The notes under the pieces are model-generated. The model worked only from the letters and a program-made list of their open reading frames with translations. It had not been told where the DNA came from and searched no databases. This document shows, piece by piece, positions 1 to 17,700 of a stretch of DNA of 47,193 bases. The number at the start of each line of letters is the position of its first letter. The first letter of the stretch is position 1. Position numbers and translations under genes: made by a program. Origin of the DNA: Anaerolineae bacterium (lineage in GTDB: Bacteria > Chloroflexota > Anaerolineae > J102). The DNA lies in assembly GCA_026991225.1 (NCBI GenBank), contig JALXCB010000128.1:1-47193 (forward strand). The letters are read 5' to 3'.

Positions 1-1
1 G

Positions 2-3000
2 CTTCCCCTGAACGCGGTGTTCGAGGCCCGCGCGCTGGCCGACCTGGCCGCGCTCATCGAAAAGCACGTCCTGGCCGAGGACATGGCCGCGCTGCCCCCC
101 ATCGAGCCCACGCCCCGGCCCGATGGCAAGGCCCCCCTCTCCCTGGCCCAACAGCGCCTCTGGTTCCTCGACCAGCTCGAACCGGGCAACCTCTTCTACA
201 ACATCCCCACCGTCATCCGTCTCACCGGCCAGCTCGATCAGGACGCGCTCCAGGCCGCGCTGGACGAGATCATCCGCCGTCACGAGTCCCTGCGCACCAC
301 CTTTGGGGACGAGGATGGCCAGCCCGTGCAGATCATCCACGAGCATCTGCCGGTCGAGCCCGACATCATCGACCTGCGCGGGCTCAGCGATGGCGAGCGG
401 GAGCAGGAAGCCGCCCGCCTCATCCGCGAGACCGTGCGCACGCCCTTCGACCTGGCGGCCGGGCCGCTGCTGCGGGCCCGCCTCATCCGCCTGGCCGATG
501 ACGAACACATCGCCGTCCTGGTCATGCACCACATCGTCTCCGACGGCTGGAGCATGGGCGTGTTCGTCAACGAGCTCACCACCCTGTACGAAGCCTTCGT
601 CCAGGGGCGGCCCTCGCCCCTGCCGCCCCTGCGCATCCAGTATGCGGACTATGCCATCTGGCAGCGCCAGCATTTCGAGGGCGAGGCCCTGGAAAAACAG
701 CTCGATTACTGGCGCAAGCAGTTGGAAGGGCTTCCGCCCCTGCTGGAACTGCCCACCGACCGCCCGCGGCCGCCCATCCAGACCAGCAACGGCGCCACCT
801 ACACATTCCGCCTCTCCCGCGAGCTCACCGACCGCCTGGAGCAGCTCAGCCGGGACCAGGGCGTCACCCTGTTCATGACCCTGCTGGCCGGGTATCAGAC
901 CCTGCTCAGCCGCTATTCGGGCATGGAGGATATCGCGGTGGGGTCGGCGGTGGCCAACCGCAGCCGGGCGGAGCTGGAGCCTCTCATCGGCTTCTTCGTC
1001 AACACCCTGGTCTTCCGCACCGACCTCTCGGGCGCGCCCAGCTTCAAGGAGCTGCTGAAGCGGGTGCGCGAGGTCACCCTGGGCGCGTTCGCCCACCAGG
1101 ACGTGCCCTTCGAGAAGCTGGTGGATGCCCTGCAGCCCGAGCGCAATCTCAGCCACACGCCCCTCTTCCAGGTGGCCTTCGCCCTGCAGAACCTGCCCAT
1201 GCAGGCCCGCGAGCTGCCCGGTCTCACCGTGGCGCCGGTGGAAGCGGACAGCGCCACGGCCCAGTACGACCTGCTGCTCATGGTCAGCGAGGATGACGCG
1301 GGCCTGGCCGCGGCCATGCAGTACAACACGGACCTGTTCGACGAGAGCACGGTCGCCCGCATGATGCGGCATTGGGAGATGCTGCTCACGGGCGCGGTGG
1401 AGGACCCCAACCGGCCCGTCACCCGCCTGCCCCTGCTCACGCCCGAAGAGCGGCAAACCATCCTGGTGGACTGGAACCGCACCGAGGTTCCCTATCCCGA
1501 GACCACCATCCACGCCCTGTTCGAGGAGCAGGCCCGCATCCGGCCCGACGCCGAGGCCGCGGTCTTCGTCCACCCCGACGGGCGGGAGGACGTTCTCACC
1601 TACGCCCAGCTCAACGCCCGCGCCAACCAGCTCGCCCATCACCTCATCGAGCTGGGCGTGCAGCCCAACGACATCGTGGGCCTTTCGGTGCAGCGCTCTC
1701 TGGAGATGGTCGTGGGCATCCTGGGCATCCTTAAGGCCGGCGGCGCCTACCTCCCCATCGACCCCACCTATCCGCCCGAGCGCATTCGGTACATGATCGA
1801 GGATTCGGGGATTGGGATTTTGCTCTCGCAATCCGCGTTGAGGAAGCAGTATTCAGTATTCAGTGTTCAGTATTCAGAAAGTGAACAGGCGTTACAACTG
1901 AACACTGAACACTCGTCCGGTGCTTCTCGAGCCGAGTTCGCATCAGCGCCCGCGCTCAGTCTCCAGGTCCTCTACCTCGACGAACTGAACACTGAACACT
2001 ACCCCGCCACCAACCCCAACCTCCTCCTCACCGCCGACAACCTGGCCTACGTCATCTACACCAGCGGTTCCACGGGCCGACCCAAGGGCACGTTGCTGCG
2101 CCATCGCGGGCTCTGCAACCTGGCCGACGTGCATCACCGCAATTTCGACATGCGCGAGGGCAAGCGGGTGCTACAATTCTCGCCCTTCAGCTTCGACGCC
2201 TCGGTGTGGGAGACGGTGATGGCCCTGCGCAATGGCGCGGCCCTGGTCCTGGCCCCGCAGGAGACCCTGGCCTCCGGGCCCGATCTGCTGCGCCTCATCC
2301 GGGAGCATCGCATCACCACCGCCACCCTGCCCCCCTCCCTGCTGGCGGTCCTGGACGAGACCGATCTGCCCACGCTGGACACCCTCATCGCCGCGGGCGA
2401 GGCCTGCTCCAACGAGCTGGTGAAGAAGTGGGCGCCGGGCCGCAATTTCTGGAACGCGTACGGGCCCACCGAGACCACCGTCTGCGCCTCCATGTATTTC
2501 ACCGATCCCGAACAGGATTATCCCCAGGGCCCGCCCATCGGCAAGCCCATCAGCAACTTCCAGCTCTACGTGCTGGATAAACATGGCGAGCCCCTGCCCG
2601 TGGGCGTGCCGGGTGAACTGGCCATCGGCGGTGTGGGCCTGGCCGTGGGCTATCACAACCGCCCCGACCTCACCGCCGCCAAATTCGTTCCTAACCCATT
2701 CATCGACTACCAAAACCACGAAGACACGAAGGCACGAAGACACGAAGAGGACAATGAACTCCCTCCCCTGCAAAGGAGCGAAGCGACTGGCGGGGGAGGG
2801 CCGGGGAGGGGGCCCCAACGCTTGTATTTGACCGGTGACCTGGTCAAATTCCTGCCCGACGGCAACATCCAGTTCCTGGGCCGCATCGACCACCAGGTCA
2901 AGGTGCGGGGTTTCCGCATCGAGCTGGGCGAGATCGAGGCTGTGCTCAACGCCCATCCGCAGGTGGTCGAGGGCGTGGTCATCGTGCGGGAGGAGCGGGG

Positions 3001-3559
3001 CGACAAGATGCTGGTGGCCTACTACACCGCCGGGGAGGAGGTTCCCAGCCCGGGCGAGCTGCGGGCCTTCATGCGCCAACGCCTGCCCGAGTACATGATC
3101 CCCAACATCTTCGTCCACCTGGAGGCCATGCCCCTCACCCCCAGCAACAAGATCGACCGCAAGGCTCTGCCCGCGCCCGACCAGACCCGCGCGGTCGAGG
3201 TCGAATACGTCCCGCCCTCCACCGAGACCGAGATCGCCCTGGCCGAGATCGTGGCCGAGCTCCTCAGCCTGGACCAGGTGGGCCTCAACGACAACTTCTT
3301 CGAGCTGGGCGGGCACTCCCTCATGGCCACGCAATTCGTCTCCCGCGTGCGCGAGACCTTCGGCGTCGAGTTGCCCCTGCGCACCATCTTCGAGCATCCC
3401 TCGGTGGGCGAGCTCGCGGGCGAGGTGGACAAACTGCGCGCGGAACAGACCGAAGACCTGGCCGACGTCGCCGACCTTCTCGACCAGCTCATGTCCCTCT
3501 CCGACGAAGAAGTCGAAGCGCTGTTGGAGCACACGGATGAACACGGAAAACACGGATAA
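2..3559 (+). CDS. NRPS1, partial: PCP tail, then C-A-PCP (Phe-type module)
   Basis: The frame is open to the left edge, and its first residues (LPLNAVFEARALADLAALIEK) are the last helix of a carrier domain, so the gene starts upstream; the GTG at 17 is internal. With the codon at base 2 as residue 1: C domain about 40-475 with HHIVSDG at 176; A domain about 500-1055 with YTSGSTG near 686, NAYGPTE near 818 and A10 NKIDRKAL; PCP with LGGHS, phosphopantetheine Ser1106. The specificity code read by eye is DAWTIAAVCK, the classical Phe code. The C-terminal helix with LDQLMSLSDEEVEALLEH looks like a docking segment. The last residues (HTDEHGKHG) are encoded by a dispersed repeat. The A domain contains two repeat-encoded insertions, listed separately. 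The C domain is LCL-like and there is no epimerase, so L-Phe is expected. Function class is certain; substrate is probable. Confidence 0.95.
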   Translation, partial: LPLNAVFEARALADLAALIEKHVLAEDMAALPPIEPTPRPDGKAPLSLAQQRLWFLDQLEPGNLFYNIPTVIRLTGQLDQDALQAALDEIIRRHESLRTTFGDEDGQPVQIIHEHLPVEPDIIDLRGLSDGEREQEAARLIRETVRTPFDLAAGPLLRARLIRLADDEHIAVLVMHHIVSDGWSMGVFVNELTTLYEAFVQGRPSPLPPLRIQYADYAIWQRQHFEGEALEKQLDYWRKQLEGLPPLLELPTDRPRPPIQTSNGATYTFRLSRELTDRLEQLSRDQGVTLFMTLLAGYQTLLSRYSGMEDIAVGSAVANRSRAELEPLIGFFVNTLVFRTDLSGAPSFKELLKRVREVTLGAFAHQDVPFEKLVDALQPERNLSHTPLFQVAFALQNLPMQARELPGLTVAPVEADSATAQYDLLLMVSEDDAGLAAAMQYNTDLFDESTVARMMRHWEMLLTGAVEDPNRPVTRLPLLTPEERQTILVDWNRTEVPYPETTIHALFEEQARIRPDAEAAVFVHPDGREDVLTYAQLNARANQLAHHLIELGVQPNDIVGLSVQRSLEMVVGILGILKAGGAYLPIDPTYPPERIRYMIEDSGIGILLSQSALRKQYSVFSVQYSESEQALQLNTEHSSGASRAEFASAPALSLQVLYLDELNTEHYPATNPNLLLTADNLAYVIYTSGSTGRPKGTLLRHRGLCNLADVHHRNFDMREGKRVLQFSPFSFDASVWETVMALRNGAALVLAPQETLASGPDLLRLIREHRITTATLPPSLLAVLDETDLPTLDTLIAAGEACSNELVKKWAPGRNFWNAYGPTETTVCASMYFTDPEQDYPQGPPIGKPISNFQLYVLDKHGEPLPVGVPGELAIGGVGLAVGYHNRPDLTAAKFVPNPFIDYQNHEDTKARRHEEDNELPPLQRSEATGGGGPGRGPQRLYLTGDLVKFLPDGNIQFLGRIDHQVKVRGFRIELGEIEAVLNAHPQVVEGVVIVREERGDKMLVAYYTAGEEVPSPGELRAFMRQRLPEYMIPNIFVHLEAMPLTPSNKIDRKALPAPDQTRAVEVEYVPPSTETEIALAEIVAELLSLDQVGLNDNFFELGGHSLMATQFVSRVRETFGVELPLRTIFEHPSVGELAGEVDKLRAEQTEDLADVADLLDQLMSLSDEEVEALLEHTDEHGKHG
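1847..1999 (+). repeat. Site-1 repeat in NRPS1 A domain (A2-A3 loop)
   Basis: Tandem 7-mers (CAGTATT/CAGTGTT, about 4.4 copies, 1847-1877) are followed by two copies of CTGAACACTGAACAC (1898-1912 and 1985-1999), the reverse complement of the same 7-mer series. The repeat is read in frame as QYSVFSVQYS and LNTEH and replaces the linker normally found before YVIYTSGSTG. Confidence 0.9.
2716..2813 (+). repeat. Site-2 repeat in NRPS1 A domain (A6-A7 loop), type B+C
   Basis: CCACGAAGACACGAAGGCAC-type tandem repeat (2716-2749) followed by a GGGGAGGG/CCCTCCCC palindromic repeat (about 2758-2813). It is translated as NHEDTKARRHEE then LPPLQRSEATGGGGPGRG, and inserted between the VPNPF segment and the A7 motif YLTGDL, where the family normally has a loop of only about 8-10 residues. 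Confidence 0.9.
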
Positions 3560-4049
3560 TTTTGTGTTCATCCGACTAAAAAGGGATGCTGAAGATGCGT
3601 TATTCTGATCTGACAGACCAGATAATCAAAGCGTTTTATCAGGTTTACAACACGCTTGGCTATGGTTTTCTTGAGAAAGTGTATGAAAATGCCCTGGTCA
3701 TGGAATTGCGTGAGTCTGGTTTGAAAGTAACTCAACAAGCGACGATTCAGGTTTTTTATCGCGGTCGAGAAATTGGCGTCTATCATGCCGATTTACTTGT
3801 TGAAGATTTGATCATTCTTGAATTGAAATCAGTTCGAGCATTGGCCAAAGAACATGAGGCGCAACTGCTCAATTACCTGAAATCAACACCTTACGAGGTT
3901 GGACTGCTCTTGAACTTTGGTCCGCGACCACAGGTCAAACGCAAAGTGTTTGATAATGACAGAAAAGGCGCAATGAGTTGGACAGAGCCGAATCAACGAA
4001 ACGAAAAAGTAAAAAATAATCCGTGAACGCAGTCCGTGTTCATCCGTGT
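3531..4049. mobile_element. Inverted-repeat-bounded insert carrying the GxxExxY gene
   Basis: ACACGGATGAACACGGA at 3531-3547 is matched by its exact reverse complement at 4033-4049, and the match continues imperfectly inward (CACGGATAATTTT-like). The enclosed DNA is visibly AT-richer than the synthetase genes on both sides. The left arm overlaps the last codons of NRPS1 and the right arm lies just before NRPS2. I did not find a clear target-site duplication. Confidence 0.65.
3586..4026 (+). CDS. GxxExxY family protein (PDDEXK-nuclease-like fold)
   Basis: A 146-residue protein with the defining signature GFLEKVY (GxxExxY) near residue 28, followed by HADLLVEDLIILELKSV, which matches the D...ExK core of PDDEXK-type nucleases. 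Length and order fit the GxxExxY family (TIGR04256 type), a small protein often present in many copies per genome and of unknown role. It sits between two synthetase genes, has lower GC and different codon use, and is enclosed by 17-bp inverted repeats, so I read it as an inserted passenger rather than a pathway gene. Start ATG 3586 is preceded by a weak AAAAAGGG; ATG 3595 is an alternative. Family assignment is strong; function is unknown. Confidence 0.85.
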   Translation: MLKMRYSDLTDQIIKAFYQVYNTLGYGFLEKVYENALVMELRESGLKVTQQATIQVFYRGREIGVYHADLLVEDLIILELKSVRALAKEHEAQLLNYLKSTPYEVGLLLNFGPRPQVKRKVFDNDRKGAMSWTEPNQRNEKVKNNP

Positions 4050-4066
4050 TCTCCCAAATAGCCACC

Positions 4067-13402
<9,336 letters not shown>

Positions 13403-13420
13403 TTTTGTCGATTCGCATTG

Positions 13421-14011
13421 TCGCCCCGGAGCTGAAGCTCCGGGCTAGGAACAACGCCCCGTGAACGGGGCTGTTCGGCTGGCGCGACACAATAGAGCCG
13501 GGTTGACCCGGCGTGGTTGCGTAGCCCGGCGACTTTAGCGCCGGGCGGGCGTGGCCGAGGAAGCATATTTGTTGTTTGCAATGGTTCGTTTTCATGCTCG
13601 TCGCCCCGGAGCTGAAGCTCCGGGCTAGGAACAACGCCCCGTGAACGGGGCTGTTCGGCTGGCGCGACATGACAGAGCCGGGTTGACCCGGCGTGGTTGC
13701 GTAGCCCGGCGTCTTCAGCGCCGGGCGGGCGTGGCCGAGGAAGCATATTTGCTGCTTGCAATGGTTCGTTTTCATGCCCGTCGCCCCGGAGCTGAAGCTC
13801 CGGGCCAGGAACGACGCCCCGTGAACGGGGCTGTTCGGCTGGCGCGACATGACAGAGCCGGGTTGACCCGGCGTGGTTGCGTAGCCCGGCGTCTTCAGCG
13901 CCGGGCGGGCGTGGCCGAGGAAGCATATTTGTTGTTTGCAATGGTTCGTTTTCATGCTCGTCGCCCCGGAGCTGAAGCTCCGGGCTAGGAACAACGCCCC
14001 GTGAACGGGGC
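13421..14011 (+). repeat. REP-type array, 180-bp unit, 3.3 copies
   Basis: Units begin with TCGCCCCGGAGCTGAAGCTC at 13421, 13601, 13781 and 13961, an exact 180-bp period; the last copy is partial. Each full unit holds four hairpins: CCCGGAGC/GCTCCGGG, CCCCGT/ACGGGG, GCCGGGT/ACCCGGC and GCCCGGC/GCCGGGC. The units differ by only a few bases. The array fills the gap between NRPS2 and the RAYT gene. Long antisense frames across it arise only because 180 is divisible by 3. Confidence 0.93.
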
Positions 14012-14035
14012 TCTCCCTAACCAGGAGTCTAAACC

Positions 14036-14536
14036 ATGTCCTACTGGCAGCTCTTCTACCATTTCGTTTGGACAACAAAACATCGTCAGCCTCACATTAC
14101 TCCCGAGATTGAGGACACGATCTACGAATTGGTGCGAACCAAAGCCATCGGCCTTGGCGGCGTCGTGTATGCAGTCGGAGGCCATCTTGACCATGTACAT
14201 TTGGTCACATCCGTTCCGCCTCGCCTTGCCCTCGCGACCTTTATCGGTAAGGTCAAAGGTAGCACGACGGCTCGATTCAACCAACTTAACCTGTTACCCA
14301 TGAAGCTCTACTGGCAAGAAGAATATGGTGTTTTTTCCTTCGACGCCAAGAAGCTGCCAAATTTCATCGCGTACGTGAAGAATCAAAAGCGCCATCACAC
14401 CCAAAACACCACGATCCCTGTGCTGGAACGGATCGCCCGAGGCGAACCTCGTCTGTTACGTGAATCCGGCCCTCTGTATCTTGCCGAAGACCCGCTCTGG
14501 CGAGAAGAGTTGCTTTCATTGGAAGAAGATTTCTAG
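14036..14536 (+). CDS. REP-associated tyrosine transposase (IS200-like, Y1)
   Basis: A 166-residue protein of the Y1_Tnp / IS200 family. It shows the N-terminal YHFVWTTKHRQP segment, the metal-binding HUH pair in HLDHVHL (near residue 58) and a candidate catalytic tyrosine in FIAYVKNQKRHH (near residue 115). These enzymes cut and join single-stranded DNA at hairpin ends. REP hairpins lie on both sides (array to 14011; GCCCGGC hairpin at 14555-14586), the typical arrangement for a RAYT, which is thought to mobilise REP sequences. It starts at ATG 14036, 25 bases after the array. It interrupts the space between two synthetase genes in the same orientation and so may be transcribed with them. 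No frame damage is visible. Confidence 0.9.
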   Translation: MSYWQLFYHFVWTTKHRQPHITPEIEDTIYELVRTKAIGLGGVVYAVGGHLDHVHLVTSVPPRLALATFIGKVKGSTTARFNQLNLLPMKLYWQEEYGVFSFDAKKLPNFIAYVKNQKRHHTQNTTIPVLERIARGEPRLLRESGPLYLAEDPLWREELLSLEEDF

Positions 14537-14586
14537 CCCCATTCATGGGGCGTGGTTGCGTAGCCCGGCGTCTTTAGCGCCGGGCA
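14537..14586 (+). repeat. REP hairpins downstream of RAYT
   Basis: AGCCCCATTCATGGGGC hairpin followed by GTAGCCCGGCGTCTTTAGCG and its closing arm. This is the same REP family as the upstream array and starts at the RAYT stop codon. Confidence 0.85.
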
Positions 14587-14619
14587 GCCAAAACGACAAA
14601 CCCCATCTACAATTCTCCA

Positions 14620-14772
14620 GTAACTACTAAGGTCTCGCCACCGCTTTTTGCCACGAAGATACGAAGAAAAACGAAGGCACGAAGTTTTTCCTTTATTTTT
14701 CCTTCGTGTCTTCGAAAAACTTCGAGCCTTCGTGGCTTTTCGAGGCCTGAAATCGAGTACGTTAGTAGTTAC
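14620..14772. mobile_element. MITE copy 1 with 8-bp target duplication
   Basis: A 153-bp non-coding element. Terminal inverted repeats are GTAACTACTAA (14620-14630) and TTAGTAGTTAC (14762-14772). It is flanked by perfect direct repeats ATTCTCCA (14612-14619 and 14773-14780), read as the target-site duplication. The interior is an imperfect palindrome of CCACGAAG/CTTCGTGG-type repeats, the same sequence family found in the A-domain site-2 insertions. It lies 17 bases before the NRPS3 start codon. Confidence 0.85.
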
Positions 14773-14789
14773 ATTCTCCAACAACACCC

Positions 14790-17700
14790 ATGGACATCAC
14801 ACGAAACATCGAAAACATTTACCCCCTTTCGCCCATGCAGCAGGGCATGTTGTTCCACAGCCTCATGGCGCCCGAGTCGGGCGTCTATGTGGAGCAGCTT
14901 ACCGCCCGCCTTACCGGCCCGCTGAACGTGGACGCGTTTCGCAAGGCGTGGCAAACCCTGGTGGACCGCCACAGCATCTTCCGCACCGCGTTCGTGTGGG
15001 AGGGCGTGGACGAGCCCCTGCAGGTGGTCTATCGCCAGATCGAGCTGCCCGTGAATGTGGAGGACTGGCGCGGCCTCGACGCGGGCGAGCAGGAAGCGCG
15101 CGTGGCCGCGTTCCTCGAGGAGGAGCGCCTGCGCGGCTTCGATCTGGGCCAAGCGCCCCTGCTGCGGGTGCATCTTCTGCGGTTGGGCGATGAGGACTAC
15201 CGTTTCGTGTGGACCTTCCATCACATCCTGCTGGACGGCTGGTCCTTCCCCATCGTCCTCAAGGAATTGTTCATGCTCTACGAGGGCTTCAGCCGCGGCA
15301 TGACCCCGCGTCTGCCCCCCGCCCGGCCCTACGCCGACTACATCGCCTGGATCAAAAAGCAGGACGTGACCCAGGCCGAGGCCTTCTGGCGCAACATGCT
15401 GCAGGGCTTCACCACGCCCACGCCCCTGGTCATGGCCCGCCGCACCGACGTCACCACCGAGGCGGCCACCTATGACCTCCAGGCCCTGAACCTCTCGCCC
15501 GAGACCAGCAACGCCCTGCGCGAGCTGGCCCGCAAATACCAGCTCACCCTCAACACCTTCATCCAGGGCGCATGGGCGCTCATCCTCAGCCGGTACAGCG
15601 GCGAAGAGGACGTGGTCTTCGGGGCCACCGTCTCGGGCCGCCCGCCCACCCTGCCCGGCTCCGAGCGGATGGTGGGCCTCTTCATCAACACCCTGCCCGT
15701 TCGCACCCAGATCTTCGACAACACCCGCGCGTTCATCTGGCTGCAGCAGCTTCAGGCCCTGCAGGCCGAGATGCGCCAGTTCGAGTACAGCTCTCTGGTG
15801 GACGTGCAGGGCTGGAGCGACGTGCCGCGAGATCAGCCCCTGTTCGAGAGCATCATCGTCTTCGAGAACTATCCCGTAGATCAGGCCATGGCCCAGCAGC
15901 GCAGCACGCTGCAGATCAGCGACGTGCGCAGCGCCGAGCAGACCAACTACCCCCTGACCGTGGTGGCGGCCCCCGGCCAGGTCATCGGCATCCGCATCGC
16001 CTATGACCAGCGCCAGTTTGCGCCCGAGACCATCCGCCGTCTGCTGGGCCACATGGAGACCATCCTCAACGCCATGGCCCGCGACCTGGAGCAACCCGTG
16101 GGCGCCCTGCCCCTGCTCTCGCGCGAGGAAGAACGCCAGATTTTGGTGGATTGGAACGCCACCGACGCGCCTCTGCCGCCCGAAGGCGATCTTATCGCCC
16201 TGTTCGAAAAGCAGGCCGCGGCCACGCCCGACGCGGTTGCCCTCTGGTTCCGCGGCGAGACCCTGAGCTACGCCGACCTGAACGCCCGCGCCAACCAGCT
16301 CGCCCACGCGCTCATCGCCCGCGGGGTCGGGCCGGGCGACGTCGTCGGCATCTACATGGAGAAATCCTTCGATCCCATCACCGCCCTGCTGGGCGTGCTC
16401 AAAGCCGGCGCCGCCTACCTCCCCCTCGACCCCGCCCTCCCCGCCGAACGGCTGCGGTTCATGGTGGAGGACTCTGGCGCGAGGATGGTGATCAGTCATC
16501 AGTATTCAGTATTCAGTGTTCAGTATTCAGAAGAGGGTCGTCCCGAACTGAAAACTGAACACTCCAGGGACGTATCGAAGTCGATTTTCTCCACCAAAGA
16601 TTCGGCTACAATCGAAACTATCCTTTTGGAAGAACTGAACACTTCCACTTCATCCAACCCGAATCTCACGATTGAACCCGAGAACGCAGCTTACATTATC
16701 TACACTTCTGGAACTACCGGCCAGCCCAAGGGCGTGGTCATCCCCCGCCGGGCCATCACGAACCATGCCGTGGCCATGGCCGGGGAGATGGGCCTCACGC
16801 CCGACGACCGCATCCTGCAATTCATCACCCTCAGCTTCGACGCCGCGGCCGAGGAGATCTACCCCGCCTTGATTCGGGGCGCGGGCGTGGTCATCCCCGA
16901 GAGCAATGTGGACATCGTGGGAGAGAAGCTGGTGCGTCTGGCCGAGGAAAGCGGCGTCACCGTGCTGCACATGCCCGCGGCCGTGTGGAATGCGCTGGTG
17001 GATGAGCTGGACGAGGCGGACGCGCCCATCTGGCCCAGCCTGCGCCTGCTGCTGCTGGGCGGCGACGCGCCCGACGTGGCTCGCCTGCAGGAATTCACCC
17101 GGCTGCTCGGGCGCAGCATCCCCTTCGTCAACCTCTACGGCCCCACCGAGACCACCATCACCGCCACCCGCTATCGCACCACCACCGACGTCGAAACCGA
17201 CGAACCCATCCCCATCGGCTCGCCCATCGCCAACGTCAAGGTGTACGTGCTCGACGCGAAGCGGCGGCCCCTGCCTCCCGACGCGCCCGGCGAGCTCTAC
17301 ATCGGCGGCATGGGCCTGGCCCTGGGCTACCACAATCGCCCCGACCTCACCGCCCAAGCCTTTGTCCCCAATCCGTTCGCTGCACCGCAAGACCACGAAG
17401 ACACGAAGGCGCGAAGGCACGAAGAGGAAAAATCAGAAAAAATCAGCGAAAATCTGTCGCATCCGCGTCATCTGCGTTCCCATTCCGAACGACTCTACAA
17501 AACCGGCGACCGCGTGCGCTGGACCGCCGACGGCCAGCTTGTGTTCATGGGCCGCGTCGACGATCAGGTCAAAATCCGCGGCTTCCGCGTCGAGCCGGGC
17601 GAGGTCGAGGCCGCGCTCAAGGCCCATCCCGCCATCAGCGACGCCGCGGTGGTGGCCGAGCAGGATGACCGGGGGATCAAATATCTGGCCGCGTACGTGG

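Noticed and set aside
1847-2813. Inteins or introns in the A domains
   Set aside because: Insertions are only about 25-75 residues, lack splicing motifs, keep the frame and contain recognisable dispersed DNA repeats.
17-3559. GTG at 17 as the start of NRPS1
   Set aside because: The frame is open to the left edge and encodes the C-terminal helix of a carrier domain; the gene begins upstream of the window.
4046-4066. GTG at 4046 as the start of NRPS2
   Set aside because: It lies in the inverted repeat of the GxxExxY insert and adds only seven unconserved residues; ATG 4067 is preferred.
13421-14011. CRISPR array
   Set aside because: The whole 180-bp unit is repeated with no unique spacers, and no cas genes are present.
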